Of a stretch of DNA of 64,000 nucleotides, positions 26,582 through 35,523 are shown in pieces. Both the position numbers and the translations under genes were made by a program. Source of the stretch: Yoonia sp. (GTDB lineage: Bacteria > Pseudomonadota > Alphaproteobacteria > Rhodobacterales > Rhodobacteraceae); contig NZ_JACUUJ010000005.1 of NCBI RefSeq assembly GCF_014859355.1, positions 40,611 through 104,610 on the forward strand, in the 5' to 3' direction. Numbering within the stretch: the first letter of the stretch is position 1; each line of letters begins with the position of its first letter. The notes under the pieces were generated by a model. That model was not told the origin of the DNA. It searched no databases and saw nothing but the letters and a program-made list of their open reading frames with translations.

Positions 26582-27472
26582 ATGACTTTTGAACAGATCA
26601 GAACCTTTCTATGGGTGGCGCGACTGGGTGGGTTTCGCAAGGCCGCTGATCGGCTGCACCTGTCGCAACCTGCCGTATCCACAAGGATCGCCAACCTAGA
26701 GGACGAGCTGCGTGCGCCTTTGTTCGAACGTGGGCAGGGGGCGCTGGTGCTGACGCGGCAAGGGTCGCTGTTGCTGACCTATGCCGAACAAATGCTGTTC
26801 GTCGAAGAAGAAATCAAACAGCGCGTTGCCAATTCGTCGGAATCCGAAGGGCTGCTGCGGATCGGTGCATCGGAAACAATTGCGCAGTCGTGGCTGCCGC
26901 TTTTTCTGAAGGCGTTCAGCGAAAAATACCCGCGGGTCAATATGGACCTGACGGTTGATATCTCGTTGAATTTGCGGGCGGCACTGCTGGAACGGCGGAT
27001 TGATCTGGTATTTCTGATGGGGCCGATTTCAGAATTTTCCGTGCAGAATGTGCTGCTGCCGTCCTTTTACCTGCACTGGTATCGTGCGGTGTCGAACCCG
27101 CAGACGGACCTGACGCAGATCCCTGTCATTTCTTATTCCAGCCAAACCCGGCCCTATCGCGAATTGATGTCGGAATTGTCACGGCTGCATGGGCCGCAGG
27201 TGCGGGTCTTTGCCTCTGCCTCGCTGTCGGCCAGCCTTAAGATGATCGCTGAAGGTATCGCCGTTGGCCCATATCCACGGGCTTTGGCATTGCCACTGTT
27301 GAACGCGGGGCGGATCGTTGAATTTGATGCGGGCATCTATCCGCAACCGCTGCGGTTTACCGCCTCTTATGTCGCAGAGCCGCGCAGTTTTCTGGTTGAA
27401 GATTCCGCGCAAATCGCGTCCGATGTGGCAAGGGAATGGGATAGGATTGATCGGGAATATTCAAAAAATTGA
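26582..27472 (+). CDS. LysR family transcriptional regulator (DUF1445/TRAP locus)
   Basis: A 296-residue LysR regulator. The winged helix is MTFEQIRTFLWVARLGGFRKAADRLHLSQPAVSTRIANLE, followed by LFERGQGALVLTRQG. The effector domain starts near residue 90 (LLRIGASETIAQSWLP). The gene lies 78 bp upstream of a DUF1445 protein and a TRAP transporter in the same direction and probably controls them. A dyad TTATTGACC...GATCAATAA around 26540-26571, just ahead of the start codon, could be its own binding site (inference). Confidence 0.85.
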   Translation: MTFEQIRTFLWVARLGGFRKAADRLHLSQPAVSTRIANLEDELRAPLFERGQGALVLTRQGSLLLTYAEQMLFVEEEIKQRVANSSESEGLLRIGASETIAQSWLPLFLKAFSEKYPRVNMDLTVDISLNLRAALLERRIDLVFLMGPISEFSVQNVLLPSFYLHWYRAVSNPQTDLTQIPVISYSSQTRPYRELMSELSRLHGPQVRVFASASLSASLKMIAEGIAVGPYPRALALPLLNAGRIVEFDAGIYPQPLRFTASYVAEPRSFLVEDSAQIASDVAREWDRIDREYSKN

Positions 27473-27550
27473 TCACACCTGATCTAAAATGATAATTTGC
27501 CTGAATGCTTGATCCTGTGAAAGACTTTTCCCGACAAGGAAAGGCACGAA

Positions 27551-28375
27551 ATGGTCAAAGCCAACTATACGCATCGTGATCTTGTTGGGCAGTCTGCACC
27601 AGATGTGCGTGCGGCCATTCGAGCAGGGGAATATGCCGGGCAAACCTCTGGTTTGGCGGCGGGCAAGTTGCAGTGCAATCTGGCAATTCTGCCTGAACGC
27701 TATGCGCTGGATTTTCTGCGGTTTTGCCTGCGCAACCCCAAGCCCTGCCCGATTGTCGGGGCCAGCGACACCGGCAATCCGTTTTTGCCGACGCTGGGCC
27801 ATGACATTGATATTCGCCATGATGTGCCGCGCTATCGTGTGTTCCGCGATGGTGTGCTGGCCGAAGAAACGACCGATATTACAGACCTCTGGGCCGATGA
27901 TCTGGTCACGGTTGCGCTGGGCTGTTCGTTTACCTTTGAAAATGCGCTGATGCGCGCGGACATCCCGGTGCGGCATATCGAAATGGGGCGCAATGTGCCG
28001 ATGTATCGGTCCAATATTCCGCTGGTGCCTGCCGGGCCGTTTGCGGGGGAAATGGTTGTGACCATGCGCCCGATCCCTGCGGAACAGGTTGACGCCGCGC
28101 ATCAGATCAGCGCACGCTTTCCGCAAGCGCACGGCGCGCCGATTGCGACAGGCGACCCTGTAAACATTGGAATAAACGATCTGGCGCACCCCGAATGGGG
28201 CGAGCCGGTTGAAATTCGCACCGGCGAAGTGCCGGTTTACTGGGCCTGCGGCGTGACTCCGCAAAACGTGCTGCTGGATGCCCGGCTGCCGATTTGCATC
28301 ACCCATGCGCCTGGTCACATGCTGATCGCGGATGTGGCCGAAGACGCGGAAACCACCGTTCTGAATACCCAATAA
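27551..28375 (+). CDS. DUF1445 putative hydro-lyase / D-glutamate cyclase-like protein
   Basis: A 274-residue soluble protein of the YcsI/DUF1445 family. Typical blocks are GYVQ-like AAGKLQCNLAILP, CPIVGASDTGNPFLP, VTVALGCSFTFENALM, NVPMYRSNIPLVPAGPF and ITHAPGHMLIAD. Relatives are called putative hydro-lyases, and the mammalian homologue is a D-glutamate cyclase. Here it precedes a TRAP transporter by 25 bp, so it probably acts on the imported compound. The substrate is not evident; a small organic acid or a D-amino acid derivative would fit. Confidence 0.78.
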   Translation: MVKANYTHRDLVGQSAPDVRAAIRAGEYAGQTSGLAAGKLQCNLAILPERYALDFLRFCLRNPKPCPIVGASDTGNPFLPTLGHDIDIRHDVPRYRVFRDGVLAEETTDITDLWADDLVTVALGCSFTFENALMRADIPVRHIEMGRNVPMYRSNIPLVPAGPFAGEMVVTMRPIPAEQVDAAHQISARFPQAHGAPIATGDPVNIGINDLAHPEWGEPVEIRTGEVPVYWACGVTPQNVLLDARLPICITHAPGHMLIADVAEDAETTVLNTQ

Positions 28376-28399
28376 CAGACACCAACAAGGAGACATACA

Positions 28400-29431
28400 A
28401 TGCGTATCACACTCGCGGCCCTTGCGGCAACAACAGCACTGGTTTTACCAGCGCATGCTGAAAACTTTTCGGTTGTCGGCAGTTGGTCAAGCCTGCCGCT
28501 GCATGGCGCCTATGAAGCACCGTTCTGGAGCGAAATCCTGCCCGCTGCATCCGATGGCACGATCACCGTTGAACTGACCACGCATAACCAGATGGGGCTG
28601 GGTCTGGGCGATATCTATCCGCTGTTGGGGCAGGGTGTTTATGATGTGGCCATGACCGTGGCCGATTACGCCGTTGCCGACGCACCCGAACTGGAAGGGT
28701 TGGATGTGCCGCTGGTCGCGCTGACCGCAGATGAGGCCCGCGCCATGGTCGAAGCCGCCCGCCCGATGGTCGATGACATCTATCGCGACCGTTTCAATTC
28801 CAAGGTGCTGGCGATCGCGCCCTATCCACCACAGATCGTTTTTTGCAACAAGCCGATTACCGGCCTTGACGACATGCAGGGCCTGAAGGTCCGCGCCTCT
28901 GGCCGGATGACGGCCAAATTGCTAGAGGCGCTGGGTGCCGAGGGTGTCAACGTGTCATTCGCCGAGGTGCCGGGTGCGCTTCAGAACGGCGTTGTTGATT
29001 GTGCTGTCACGGGGGCCGGATCGGGTTATTCTGCTGGCTGGTGGGAAGTCTCCACACATCTGCTGCCGCTACCGCTGGGTGGCTGGGATTCAGTTGTCAC
29101 GGCGATGAACATGGACAAATGGAACAGTCTGGATGCGGCAACGCAAACGCTGCTTCAGGAACAGATCGTCACCGGTTTTGAAGACCCTGCCTGGGCCAGC
29201 GCGCAGGATTCGCTGGTCAATGACATCGCCTGCCTGACTGGTATCGGTGAATGCCCATCGGGCGAGGCGCGGTCGATGGTGCTGGTTGAAGCATCCGAAG
29301 CCGATTTCGCCAAGGCGCGTGAAATTCTGACCACCGAAGTGTTGCCTGAATGGGCCCAACGCGCTGGTGGCGACTGGGCCGTGCGTTGGAACGATAGCGT
29401 GGGTCAGGTTGTGGGTGTGACCATCAACTAA
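28400..29431 (+). CDS. TRAP transporter substrate-binding protein (DctP type)
   Basis: A 343-residue periplasmic solute receptor with a Sec signal peptide ending at PAHAEN. The DctP family pattern is clear: FWSEILPAASDGTITVELTTHNQ, then LDDMQGLKVRASGRMTAKLLEALGAE, where the arginine usually grips the carboxylate of the ligand, and FAEVPGALQNGVVDCAVTG. An unusual internal pair of cysteines (ACLTGIGEC) near residues 277-284 could form a disulfide. A strong AAGGAGA site precedes the start. It is the first of three TRAP genes after the DUF1445 gene. Confidence 0.9.
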   Translation: MRITLAALAATTALVLPAHAENFSVVGSWSSLPLHGAYEAPFWSEILPAASDGTITVELTTHNQMGLGLGDIYPLLGQGVYDVAMTVADYAVADAPELEGLDVPLVALTADEARAMVEAARPMVDDIYRDRFNSKVLAIAPYPPQIVFCNKPITGLDDMQGLKVRASGRMTAKLLEALGAEGVNVSFAEVPGALQNGVVDCAVTGAGSGYSAGWWEVSTHLLPLPLGGWDSVVTAMNMDKWNSLDAATQTLLQEQIVTGFEDPAWASAQDSLVNDIACLTGIGECPSGEARSMVLVEASEADFAKAREILTTEVLPEWAQRAGGDWAVRWNDSVGQVVGVTIN

Positions 29432-29456
29432 ACCGTAAAAAGGGGGACGTGCCGAT

Positions 29457-30005
29457 ATGGAACGAAAGCTGATCGCGACTTTACGCCGGATCAACAAAGG
29501 GGTGGCCTTGATGGTCGGCCTGGGGTTGCTGGCGTGTGCGGGTTTTGTCCTGCTTGATATCGTGATGCGCCAGATCGGCACGTCCCTTGGCGGAACCGAG
29601 GAAATTGCGGGTTATGCCATGGCGCTCGCGACGTCGTGGGGTATGGCCTATACCTTGTTGGAATTGGGCCATGTGCGCATTGATCTGCTGCGCAGCCGGG
29701 TGCAAACCTTTGGCCGGGCGTTGTTCGATGTCTTTGCGATGGTTGTCATGTCAGGCGTCATTGTGATGATTGCAGTCAAGGCGTGGCCGGTCGTCGAACG
29801 GTCAATCGTCAATAATTCACGTGCGAATACTCCGCTGGAAACACCGCTGGCATTGGTCCAGGTGCCATGGTTTGCGGGCTGGGTCTGGTTTGCCTTGGTG
29901 TCCTGCCTTGTGACATTGGCGGCGCTGAGCTTGCTGGTCAAAGGCCGCGCAAATGAAACTGAGGGCTTTGTCGGGGCCTTTGCTGAACAGGATACGCTGC
30001 AATGA
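29457..30005 (+). CDS. TRAP transporter small membrane subunit (DctQ type)
   Basis: A 182-residue membrane protein with four hydrophobic segments, as expected for the small TRAP subunit that holds the large permease. The core RQIGTSLGGTEEIAGYAMALATSWGMAYTLLELGHVRIDLL matches the family (glutamate-glutamate pair and VRID motif). The start follows AAAAAGGGGGACG. Its stop codon overlaps the start of the large subunit gene by 4 bp (ATGA). It acts together with the flanking receptor and DctM subunit in sodium-driven uptake. Confidence 0.9.
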   Translation: MERKLIATLRRINKGVALMVGLGLLACAGFVLLDIVMRQIGTSLGGTEEIAGYAMALATSWGMAYTLLELGHVRIDLLRSRVQTFGRALFDVFAMVVMSGVIVMIAVKAWPVVERSIVNNSRANTPLETPLALVQVPWFAGWVWFALVSCLVTLAALSLLVKGRANETEGFVGAFAEQDTLQ

Positions 30006-31285
30006 TCGGGTTTGTTTCTGTTGGGCTTTTGGGCCTTTTGGCACTGTCGATCCCGGTGGGGATCGTGCTTTTCCTGCTGGGGTTCGGGATTGATGCGTTC
30101 TTTTCCAACTTCCCTCTTAGCCGCGGTTTGGGAAATATGGTGTGGTCGTCGTCAAATTCAGCGACGCTGATTGCCATTCCGTTCTTTGTGCTGCTGGGCG
30201 AAATCCTTGTGCGCAGTGGTGTCGCCACGCGGACCTATGCCGCACTTGATCGTTGGGTGTCGTGGCTGCCGGGCGGGCTGGTCCATGCCAATGTGGCCAC
30301 TGCGACAATGTTTTCCGCTACGTCCGGTTCATCGGTTGCAACGGCGGCGACCGTGGCGACGGTCGCTATGCCGCAGGCTGAAAAGCTGGGCTATGACCCA
30401 CGGCTGTTTTCGGGGGCCATCGCAGCTGGTGGCACGCTGGGCATCATGATCCCGCCGTCGATCAACCTGATCGTTTACGGCTTCCTGACCCAATCCTCGA
30501 TCCCGCAACTGTTTCTGGCAGGGCTGTTGCCCGGTCTGGGGCTTGCGCTGGCCTTTATGGTGATCACGGCTGTGTTGTGTATGATCTGGCCCAACCTTGG
30601 GGGGGTGCGCCGCACCTTTCCTTTCCCGCAAATGCTGCGGGCCTTGGTCGATCTGGTGCCAATCATCATACTGTTTGCGCTGATCGTCGGGTCGATCTAT
30701 CGCGGTTGGGCCACCCCGACCGAGGCCGCCGCCGTCGGTGTTGCCGGTGCGCTGCTGATTGCCTTTGTGTTTGGTGGGGTGTCCTTTGCGATGCTGGGCG
30801 AAAGCATTCTTGGCACGGTCAAGATCACATCCATGATCATGCTGATCGTCATTGGTGCATCATTTCTGAACTTCACACTGGCCTCGGCCGGACTTGGGCG
30901 GGAACTGACCAACCTGATGACGGGCCTTGGCCTGACGCCGCTGAAAACCATCCTGGTTGTTGTGGTGTTGTATATCGTGCTGGGGTTTTTCATCGAAACC
31001 CTGTCGCTGATGGTGGTCACGATCCCGATTATAGTGCCACTTGTGGTGGCGCAGGGGTATGACGTGATCTGGTTCGGGATCCTGATGATCGTGCTGATTG
31101 AAATGGCGCTGATTACGCCGCCGGTTGGTCTGAACCTTTATGTTGTGCAAGGCGCGCGCAAATCCGGCAGCCTGTCAGAGGTGATGGCGGGTGCGATTCC
31201 GTATGTGGGAATGATGCTGCTGATGGTGGTTCTGCTGATCGCCTTCCCCAGTATCGCACTGTTCCTGCCGAACGCCCTGCAATAG
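30002..31285 (+). CDS. TRAP transporter large permease subunit (DctM type)
   Basis: A 427-residue inner-membrane permease with about twelve helices. Family segments: PFFVLLGEILVRSGVATR, VATATMFSATSGSSVATAATVATVAMPQAEKLGYDP, AGGTLGIMIPPSINLIVYG and EMALITPPVGLNLYVVQG. This subunit forms the elevator-type transport domain. Overlap with the DctQ gene shows coupled translation. A hairpin follows the stop codon at 31309-31330. Confidence 0.93.
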   Translation: MIGFVSVGLLGLLALSIPVGIVLFLLGFGIDAFFSNFPLSRGLGNMVWSSSNSATLIAIPFFVLLGEILVRSGVATRTYAALDRWVSWLPGGLVHANVATATMFSATSGSSVATAATVATVAMPQAEKLGYDPRLFSGAIAAGGTLGIMIPPSINLIVYGFLTQSSIPQLFLAGLLPGLGLALAFMVITAVLCMIWPNLGGVRRTFPFPQMLRALVDLVPIIILFALIVGSIYRGWATPTEAAAVGVAGALLIAFVFGGVSFAMLGESILGTVKITSMIMLIVIGASFLNFTLASAGLGRELTNLMTGLGLTPLKTILVVVVLYIVLGFFIETLSLMVVTIPIIVPLVVAQGYDVIWFGILMIVLIEMALITPPVGLNLYVVQGARKSGSLSEVMAGAIPYVGMMLLMVVLLIAFPSIALFLPNALQ

Positions 31286-31308
31286 CGCAAGTTTTCGAAA
31301 AGCTGCGC

Positions 31309-31330
31309 GCGGAAGGGGTTGACCTTCCGC
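31309..31330. terminator. Hairpin after TRAP operon
   Basis: GCGGAAGG and CCTTCCGC pair perfectly across a 6-base loop, 23 bp after the dctM stop. No clear T-run follows, so the terminator call is tentative. Confidence 0.35.
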
Positions 31331-31377
31331 TTGCTGGAACCCCTAGCGATCGTGATGAACATGTCAGGAGGGGTTCC

Positions 31378-31785
31378 ATGAACAAGGCCATCGCGATTGC
31401 CGCAGTCGTCATTGCCGCTGGCATCGGGGGGTGGTTTGTTATCGACAGCGATACACCGACCGATACGCCCCTTGTTGGCGTCGTGGTGCCTGCTACTTTT
31501 TCAGACAGGGCGATGATCGGGCAGCGCGCCTATGACGCCAATTGTGCGCAATGCCACGGTGCCAATGCTGCGGGCCAGGATGGGGCGGCACCGCCGCTTG
31601 TGCATAAAATATATGAGCCCAGCCACCACGGCGACGAATCCTTTCAACGGGCGGTCGCGCAGGGGGTGCGGGGGCATCACTGGCCCTTTGGCGACATGGC
31701 CCCGGTTGCAGGTTTAAGCCGCGCCGATGTGGCGATGATCGTGGCCTATGTGCGCGAATTGCAGCGCGCCAACGGGATCAATTAG
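31378..31785 (+). CDS. Small membrane-anchored or exported cytochrome c
   Basis: A 135-residue class I c-type cytochrome with an N-terminal hydrophobic segment (about residues 4-22) that can serve as a signal peptide or anchor. The single haem motif is CAQCHG near residue 57, and a methionine in the GDMAPVAGLS stretch near residue 103 is the likely sixth ligand. A strong AGGAGGGG site precedes the ATG. It lies between the TRAP operon and the convergent ectoine genes, with no obvious redox partner next door. Confidence 0.87.
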   Translation: MNKAIAIAAVVIAAGIGGWFVIDSDTPTDTPLVGVVVPATFSDRAMIGQRAYDANCAQCHGANAAGQDGAAPPLVHKIYEPSHHGDESFQRAVAQGVRGHHWPFGDMAPVAGLSRADVAMIVAYVRELQRANGIN

Positions 31786-31819
31786 GGCAGGCCTAGCGCC
31801 CGCCCCAAATGTTCACGAC

Positions 31820-33190
31820 TTAGCCCAGCACCGTCTTGATCGCCTTGGCGGTTGCGGCGACGACCTGATCAACCTCGGCTTCGGAAATGCAGAACGGCGG
31901 GGCAAACCCAATGATGTCGCCTTGCGGCATGGCCCGCGCGATCACACCTTGCACGGCCATCGCGGCCACAATCTGCGGTCCGATCTTTTGCGCCGGGTCA
32001 TAGAGCGTGCGACATTCCTTGTCGGCGGCCAGTTCGACAGCGCAAAGCAACCCTGCACCGCGCACTTCGCCTACTTGAGGGTGGTCGCCGACTGCATCGC
32101 GCATTGCGGCGTTCAGATAGGCCCCGACGCGGCCCGCATTGGTGACCAGATCCAGATCGTCGATCAGTTTCAGGTTCGCCACACCGGCGGCGGCACAGAT
32201 CGGGTGGGCGGAATAGGTCCAACCATGGCCGATGGGGCCGTTTTCGTCGGTGCCGCGTTCCAGCACCTTCCACATCTTGTCAGATACGATGGTGCCCGAA
32301 AGCGGCGCATAGGCCGATGTCAGCCCTTTCGCGATGGCGATCAGGTCGGGTTTCATCCCATAGTGATCGGACCCGAACATCGTGCCAAGGCGGCCAAAGC
32401 CGGTCACCACCTCATCCGCGATCAGCAGGATGTCGTGCTTGTCCAGAACCGCCTGAATGGCCGCCCAATAGCCCGCAGGCGGCGGCACGATCCCGCCGGT
32501 GCCCAGCACGGGTTCACCGATAAAGGCGGCGATGGTGTCGGCGCCTTCTCGCGCGATCATGTCTTCCAGTGATGCGACGCATTGCGCGGTGAATTCTTCC
32601 TCGGTCTGGTCAGTGTCGGCGCGGCGGAAATAATAGGGGCTATCGGTGTGCAAGATCTGCGACAGCGGCAGGTCGAACTTGTTGTGGAAAAACTCCAGCC
32701 CCGTCATTGATCCCGTCATCAACCCCGACCCGTGATAGCCCCGCCAGCGCGAAATGATCTTTTTCTTTTGTGGCCGGCCAAGGATGTTGTTGTAATACCA
32801 GACCAGTTTGATGTTGGTTTCATTGGCGTCTGATCCGGACATGCCGAAATACACCTTAGACATATGCGCCGGGGCGCGGTCCATGATCATTTTGGCCAGC
32901 GTGATTGACGCCTCTGTCCCATGCCCGACATAGGCGTGGTAATAGGCCAGTTTATGCGCCTGTTCGGCAATCGCATCGGCGATTTCGTGGCGTCCGTAAC
33001 CCACGTTGACGCAATAAAGCCCGGCAAAGGCATCCAGGATCCTGTTGCCGTCACGGTCTTCGATATGCACGCCGGATGCGCCGGTGATCACCCGTGTGGG
33101 CGTTTCGCCGCGCGCATGCTGGGCAAGGTGGGTCGAGGCGTGAAAGAAATTTTCGCGGTCCCATTGGGCAAGTTGGTCGTTGGTCAGCAT
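31820..33190 (-). CDS. doeD: Class III aminotransferase of ectoine degradation (diaminobutyrate transaminase)
   Basis: A 456-residue fold-type I PLP transaminase. PLP-binding features include YFGMSGSDANETNIKLVWYY, ADEVVTGFGRLG and the lysine in AIAKGLTSAYAPLSG. General omega-transaminases look alike, but its place after doeA and doeB points to 2,4-diaminobutyrate as the substrate, giving aspartate semialdehyde. It starts 33 bp after the doeB stop. The dehydrogenase (doeC) that would complete the route to aspartate is absent from the window. Confidence 0.82.
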   Translation of the reverse strand: MLTNDQLAQWDRENFFHASTHLAQHARGETPTRVITGASGVHIEDRDGNRILDAFAGLYCVNVGYGRHEIADAIAEQAHKLAYYHAYVGHGTEASITLAKMIMDRAPAHMSKVYFGMSGSDANETNIKLVWYYNNILGRPQKKKIISRWRGYHGSGLMTGSMTGLEFFHNKFDLPLSQILHTDSPYYFRRADTDQTEEEFTAQCVASLEDMIAREGADTIAAFIGEPVLGTGGIVPPPAGYWAAIQAVLDKHDILLIADEVVTGFGRLGTMFGSDHYGMKPDLIAIAKGLTSAYAPLSGTIVSDKMWKVLERGTDENGPIGHGWTYSAHPICAAAGVANLKLIDDLDLVTNAGRVGAYLNAAMRDAVGDHPQVGEVRGAGLLCAVELAADKECRTLYDPAQKIGPQIVAAMAVQGVIARAMPQGDIIGFAPPFCISEAEVDQVVAATAKAIKTVLG

Positions 33191-33223
33191 GGGTGGCGTC
33201 CTTTGTTGGGTGTGTGCGGCGGT

Positions 33224-34219
33224 TCAGCCGGTGATTTCGACGGCCAGCACGGCAAGGCAATCGCCTGCCTGTATCAGGCCGGGGTGATGGCGGGCGATGA
33301 CGATGCCATCCATCTGCGCGCGTACCTTTTGCGGGGCGCGGCCAAGGTGGTGGGTGTCCCAGACGCAGGCCAGCACGTCGCCCTTGGCCACTGTATCGCC
33401 AAGGGTCACGCGAAAGGCGACCAACCCGCCGGTATCGGCAAAGTGAAAACAGCGGCCGTCGGGCTGGGTCAGCATCCGCGTGTGGCTATAGACCGGATCG
33501 GCATCCAGAATGCCCGCGTGGATCAGCAGGTTGCGAAGACCCTTTCGTGCGACTTCCAGCGTTGCGGGCCGCGCGGTGCCACCGCCGCCAAGTTCGGTGG
33601 TCACGAATGTCTTGCCTTGGGTTTCTGCGGCGTCGTCATACATGCCAAGGCTGTCGATCTCGCGCATCTCGATGCTGAAGGGCGCGTTAAAGGCATCGCG
33701 CGCGGCGCGGCAGCGATCCTCTTGCGCCTTGTCGTCCAGCACATGCGAGGCGGCAAAGGGCAGGAAATCAAGCGTTTTGCCGCCCGAATGGAAATCCAGC
33801 ACGATATCGGCCATCGGCAGCAGGGTGCGGTAGAAATAATCGGCAATCCGTTGGGTCGGCGTGCCATCGGGTTGGCCTGGGAATGTCCGGTTCATGTTGA
33901 CGCCGTCAATGGGCGACACGCGGTTGCCTGCGGCGAATGCGGGCTGGTTCATGAAGGGGATGATGATGACCGTGCCGGTGATCTCCTCGGCCCGCAGTTC
34001 ATAGGCCAGTTCGGTCAGCGCAATCGGCCCTTCGTATTCGTCGCCGTGGTTGCCCCCGGTCAGCAAGGCGCGCGGTCCGGTGCCGTTCTTGATCACGCAG
34101 ATGGGGACCATGATGGACCCCCACGCGCTGTCGTTGCGGCTGTAGGGCAGGCGCAAATGGCCATGCTGCACGCCTTCGGCGTTGAAATCGACAGTTGCGG
34201 TGATGGGATTATCGCGCAT
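33224..34219 (-). CDS. doeB: N-alpha-acetyl-L-2,4-diaminobutyrate deacetylase
   Basis: Removes the acetyl group from N-alpha-acetyl-diaminobutyrate, the second step of ectoine breakdown. The 331-residue zinc enzyme is of the succinylglutamate desuccinylase/aspartoacylase family. Zinc ligands are visible in GGNHGDEYEGPIAL and in the later histidine of DFHSGGKTLDF. The stop of doeA lies 3 bp upstream, so the two are closely coupled. The C-terminal 70 residues form the beta-barrel domain typical of the family (RVTLGDTVAKGDVLACV). Confidence 0.88.
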   Translation of the reverse strand: MRDNPITATVDFNAEGVQHGHLRLPYSRNDSAWGSIMVPICVIKNGTGPRALLTGGNHGDEYEGPIALTELAYELRAEEITGTVIIIPFMNQPAFAAGNRVSPIDGVNMNRTFPGQPDGTPTQRIADYFYRTLLPMADIVLDFHSGGKTLDFLPFAASHVLDDKAQEDRCRAARDAFNAPFSIEMREIDSLGMYDDAAETQGKTFVTTELGGGGTARPATLEVARKGLRNLLIHAGILDADPVYSHTRMLTQPDGRCFHFADTGGLVAFRVTLGDTVAKGDVLACVWDTHHLGRAPQKVRAQMDGIVIARHHPGLIQAGDCLAVLAVEITG

Positions 34220-34222
34220 CGT

Positions 34223-35398
34223 TCAGCCCTTGACGCATAATTCGCGCGGCGTGGTGCACAGGCAATCAACGCCCGCTTCGGTGATCACGATGGGTTCGGT
34301 AATTTCCAAACCGCCGTCATCCAGCCAAAGCGCGGGCATGAAATGGAATGTCATCCCCGGTTCCAACACCGTTTTGTCACCCTTGCGGAACGACATGGTG
34401 CGTTCGCCCCAGTCGGGCGGATAGGACAGGCCGATGGCATAGCCGCAGCGGCTGTCCTTTTCGAACCCCAACCGGTTCAGCGTGGTGTTGAAGGCATTCG
34501 CGATATCTTCGCAGCGGTTGCCGGGGCGCGCCATTTGCAGACCTGCCTCGATGGCTTCCAGCACGGCCTTTTCCGCGTCCTGATATTTCTGGGGCGGATC
34601 ACCCAGAAACAGGGTGCGCGATTGCGGGCATTGATAGCGGCGATAGGCCCCCGCAATTTCGAAAAAAGTCGTTTCACCCGTGCCCAGCGGCGTGTCATCC
34701 CATGTCAGATGTGGGGCCGTGGCATCAAGGCCCGATGGTGCGACCGGCACGATGGCGGGGTAGTCACCCCAATGCCCCTCGGCCCCCATGATCGAGGCAT
34801 GTACGATATCGGCGATCAGCGCGTTTTTCGGCAGGCCCGGTTCGGCCTTTTCACGGATCACGGCGTGCATGTTTTCCACGATGCGGGCGGCGCGGCGCAT
34901 ATATTCAATCTCGGTGTCGGATTTGACGGCGCGTTGCCAGTTCACCAGCCCGGTGGCATCATTGATCTGCGCCTTCGGCAGGTTTTTCTGCAACGACAGC
35001 AGGGCGGATGCAGTGAAATAGTAGTTGTCGAATTCACAACCGATACTGGCTTTTTCCAGTCCGCGGTCGCGCATCAGTGCGGCCAGCGTTTCCATCGGAT
35101 GTTTTGCCGGGTTTTGCACATAGGTGTCATCATAGCCGATGATGTTGGTTTGCAGCAGATAGGTGGTGCGTTCGGCACCCACCGCATCCATCGCGCGGCC
35201 CCACCAGACCGGTTCGCCCTCATGCGTCAGCAGCACGCCCTGATGCACATAAAACGACCAGCCGTCATAGCCGGTCAGCCACGCCATGTTCGACGGGTCG
35301 GTCACGAATATGGCATCAAGCCCGCGTTCCGCCATCGCGGCGCGGGTTTTCGTCAGCCGTGCATCATATTCGTCGCGGGTAAAGGGAAGATCTGGCAT
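34223..35398 (-). CDS. doeA: Ectoine hydrolase (M24 family)
   Basis: Opens the ectoine ring to N-acetyl-diaminobutyrates. The 391-residue protein has the creatinase/prolidase architecture: an N-terminal domain (MAWLTGYDGWSFYVHQGVLL) and a C-terminal pita-bread domain (RRAARIVENMHAVIREKAEPGLP, TFFEIAGAYRRYQCPQSRT, GLSYPPDWGERTMSF). The dinuclear-metal ligand set of true metallopeptidases is not complete, in line with DoeA. It is first in the doeA-doeB-doeD unit and divergent from doeX, the arrangement known from marine Roseobacter and Halomonas. Confidence 0.88.
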   Translation of the reverse strand: MPDLPFTRDEYDARLTKTRAAMAERGLDAIFVTDPSNMAWLTGYDGWSFYVHQGVLLTHEGEPVWWGRAMDAVGAERTTYLLQTNIIGYDDTYVQNPAKHPMETLAALMRDRGLEKASIGCEFDNYYFTASALLSLQKNLPKAQINDATGLVNWQRAVKSDTEIEYMRRAARIVENMHAVIREKAEPGLPKNALIADIVHASIMGAEGHWGDYPAIVPVAPSGLDATAPHLTWDDTPLGTGETTFFEIAGAYRRYQCPQSRTLFLGDPPQKYQDAEKAVLEAIEAGLQMARPGNRCEDIANAFNTTLNRLGFEKDSRCGYAIGLSYPPDWGERTMSFRKGDKTVLEPGMTFHFMPALWLDDGGLEITEPIVITEAGVDCLCTTPRELCVKG

Positions 35399-35523
35399 GG
35401 TGATGAGCCTTAACTGGAAACTTTCAGGATGATAGATTTTTCAGGCGGGAATTTTCTGCAAATTTGGCAAATTGAATGCAGGTTTTCATCGATATTTCGC
35501 ATTTGGCGCGTTATTCAGCATCC

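Noticed and set aside
32921..34240. 439-codon plus-strand frame across doeD and doeB
   Set aside because: It crosses two well-supported minus-strand genes and shows no family resemblance.
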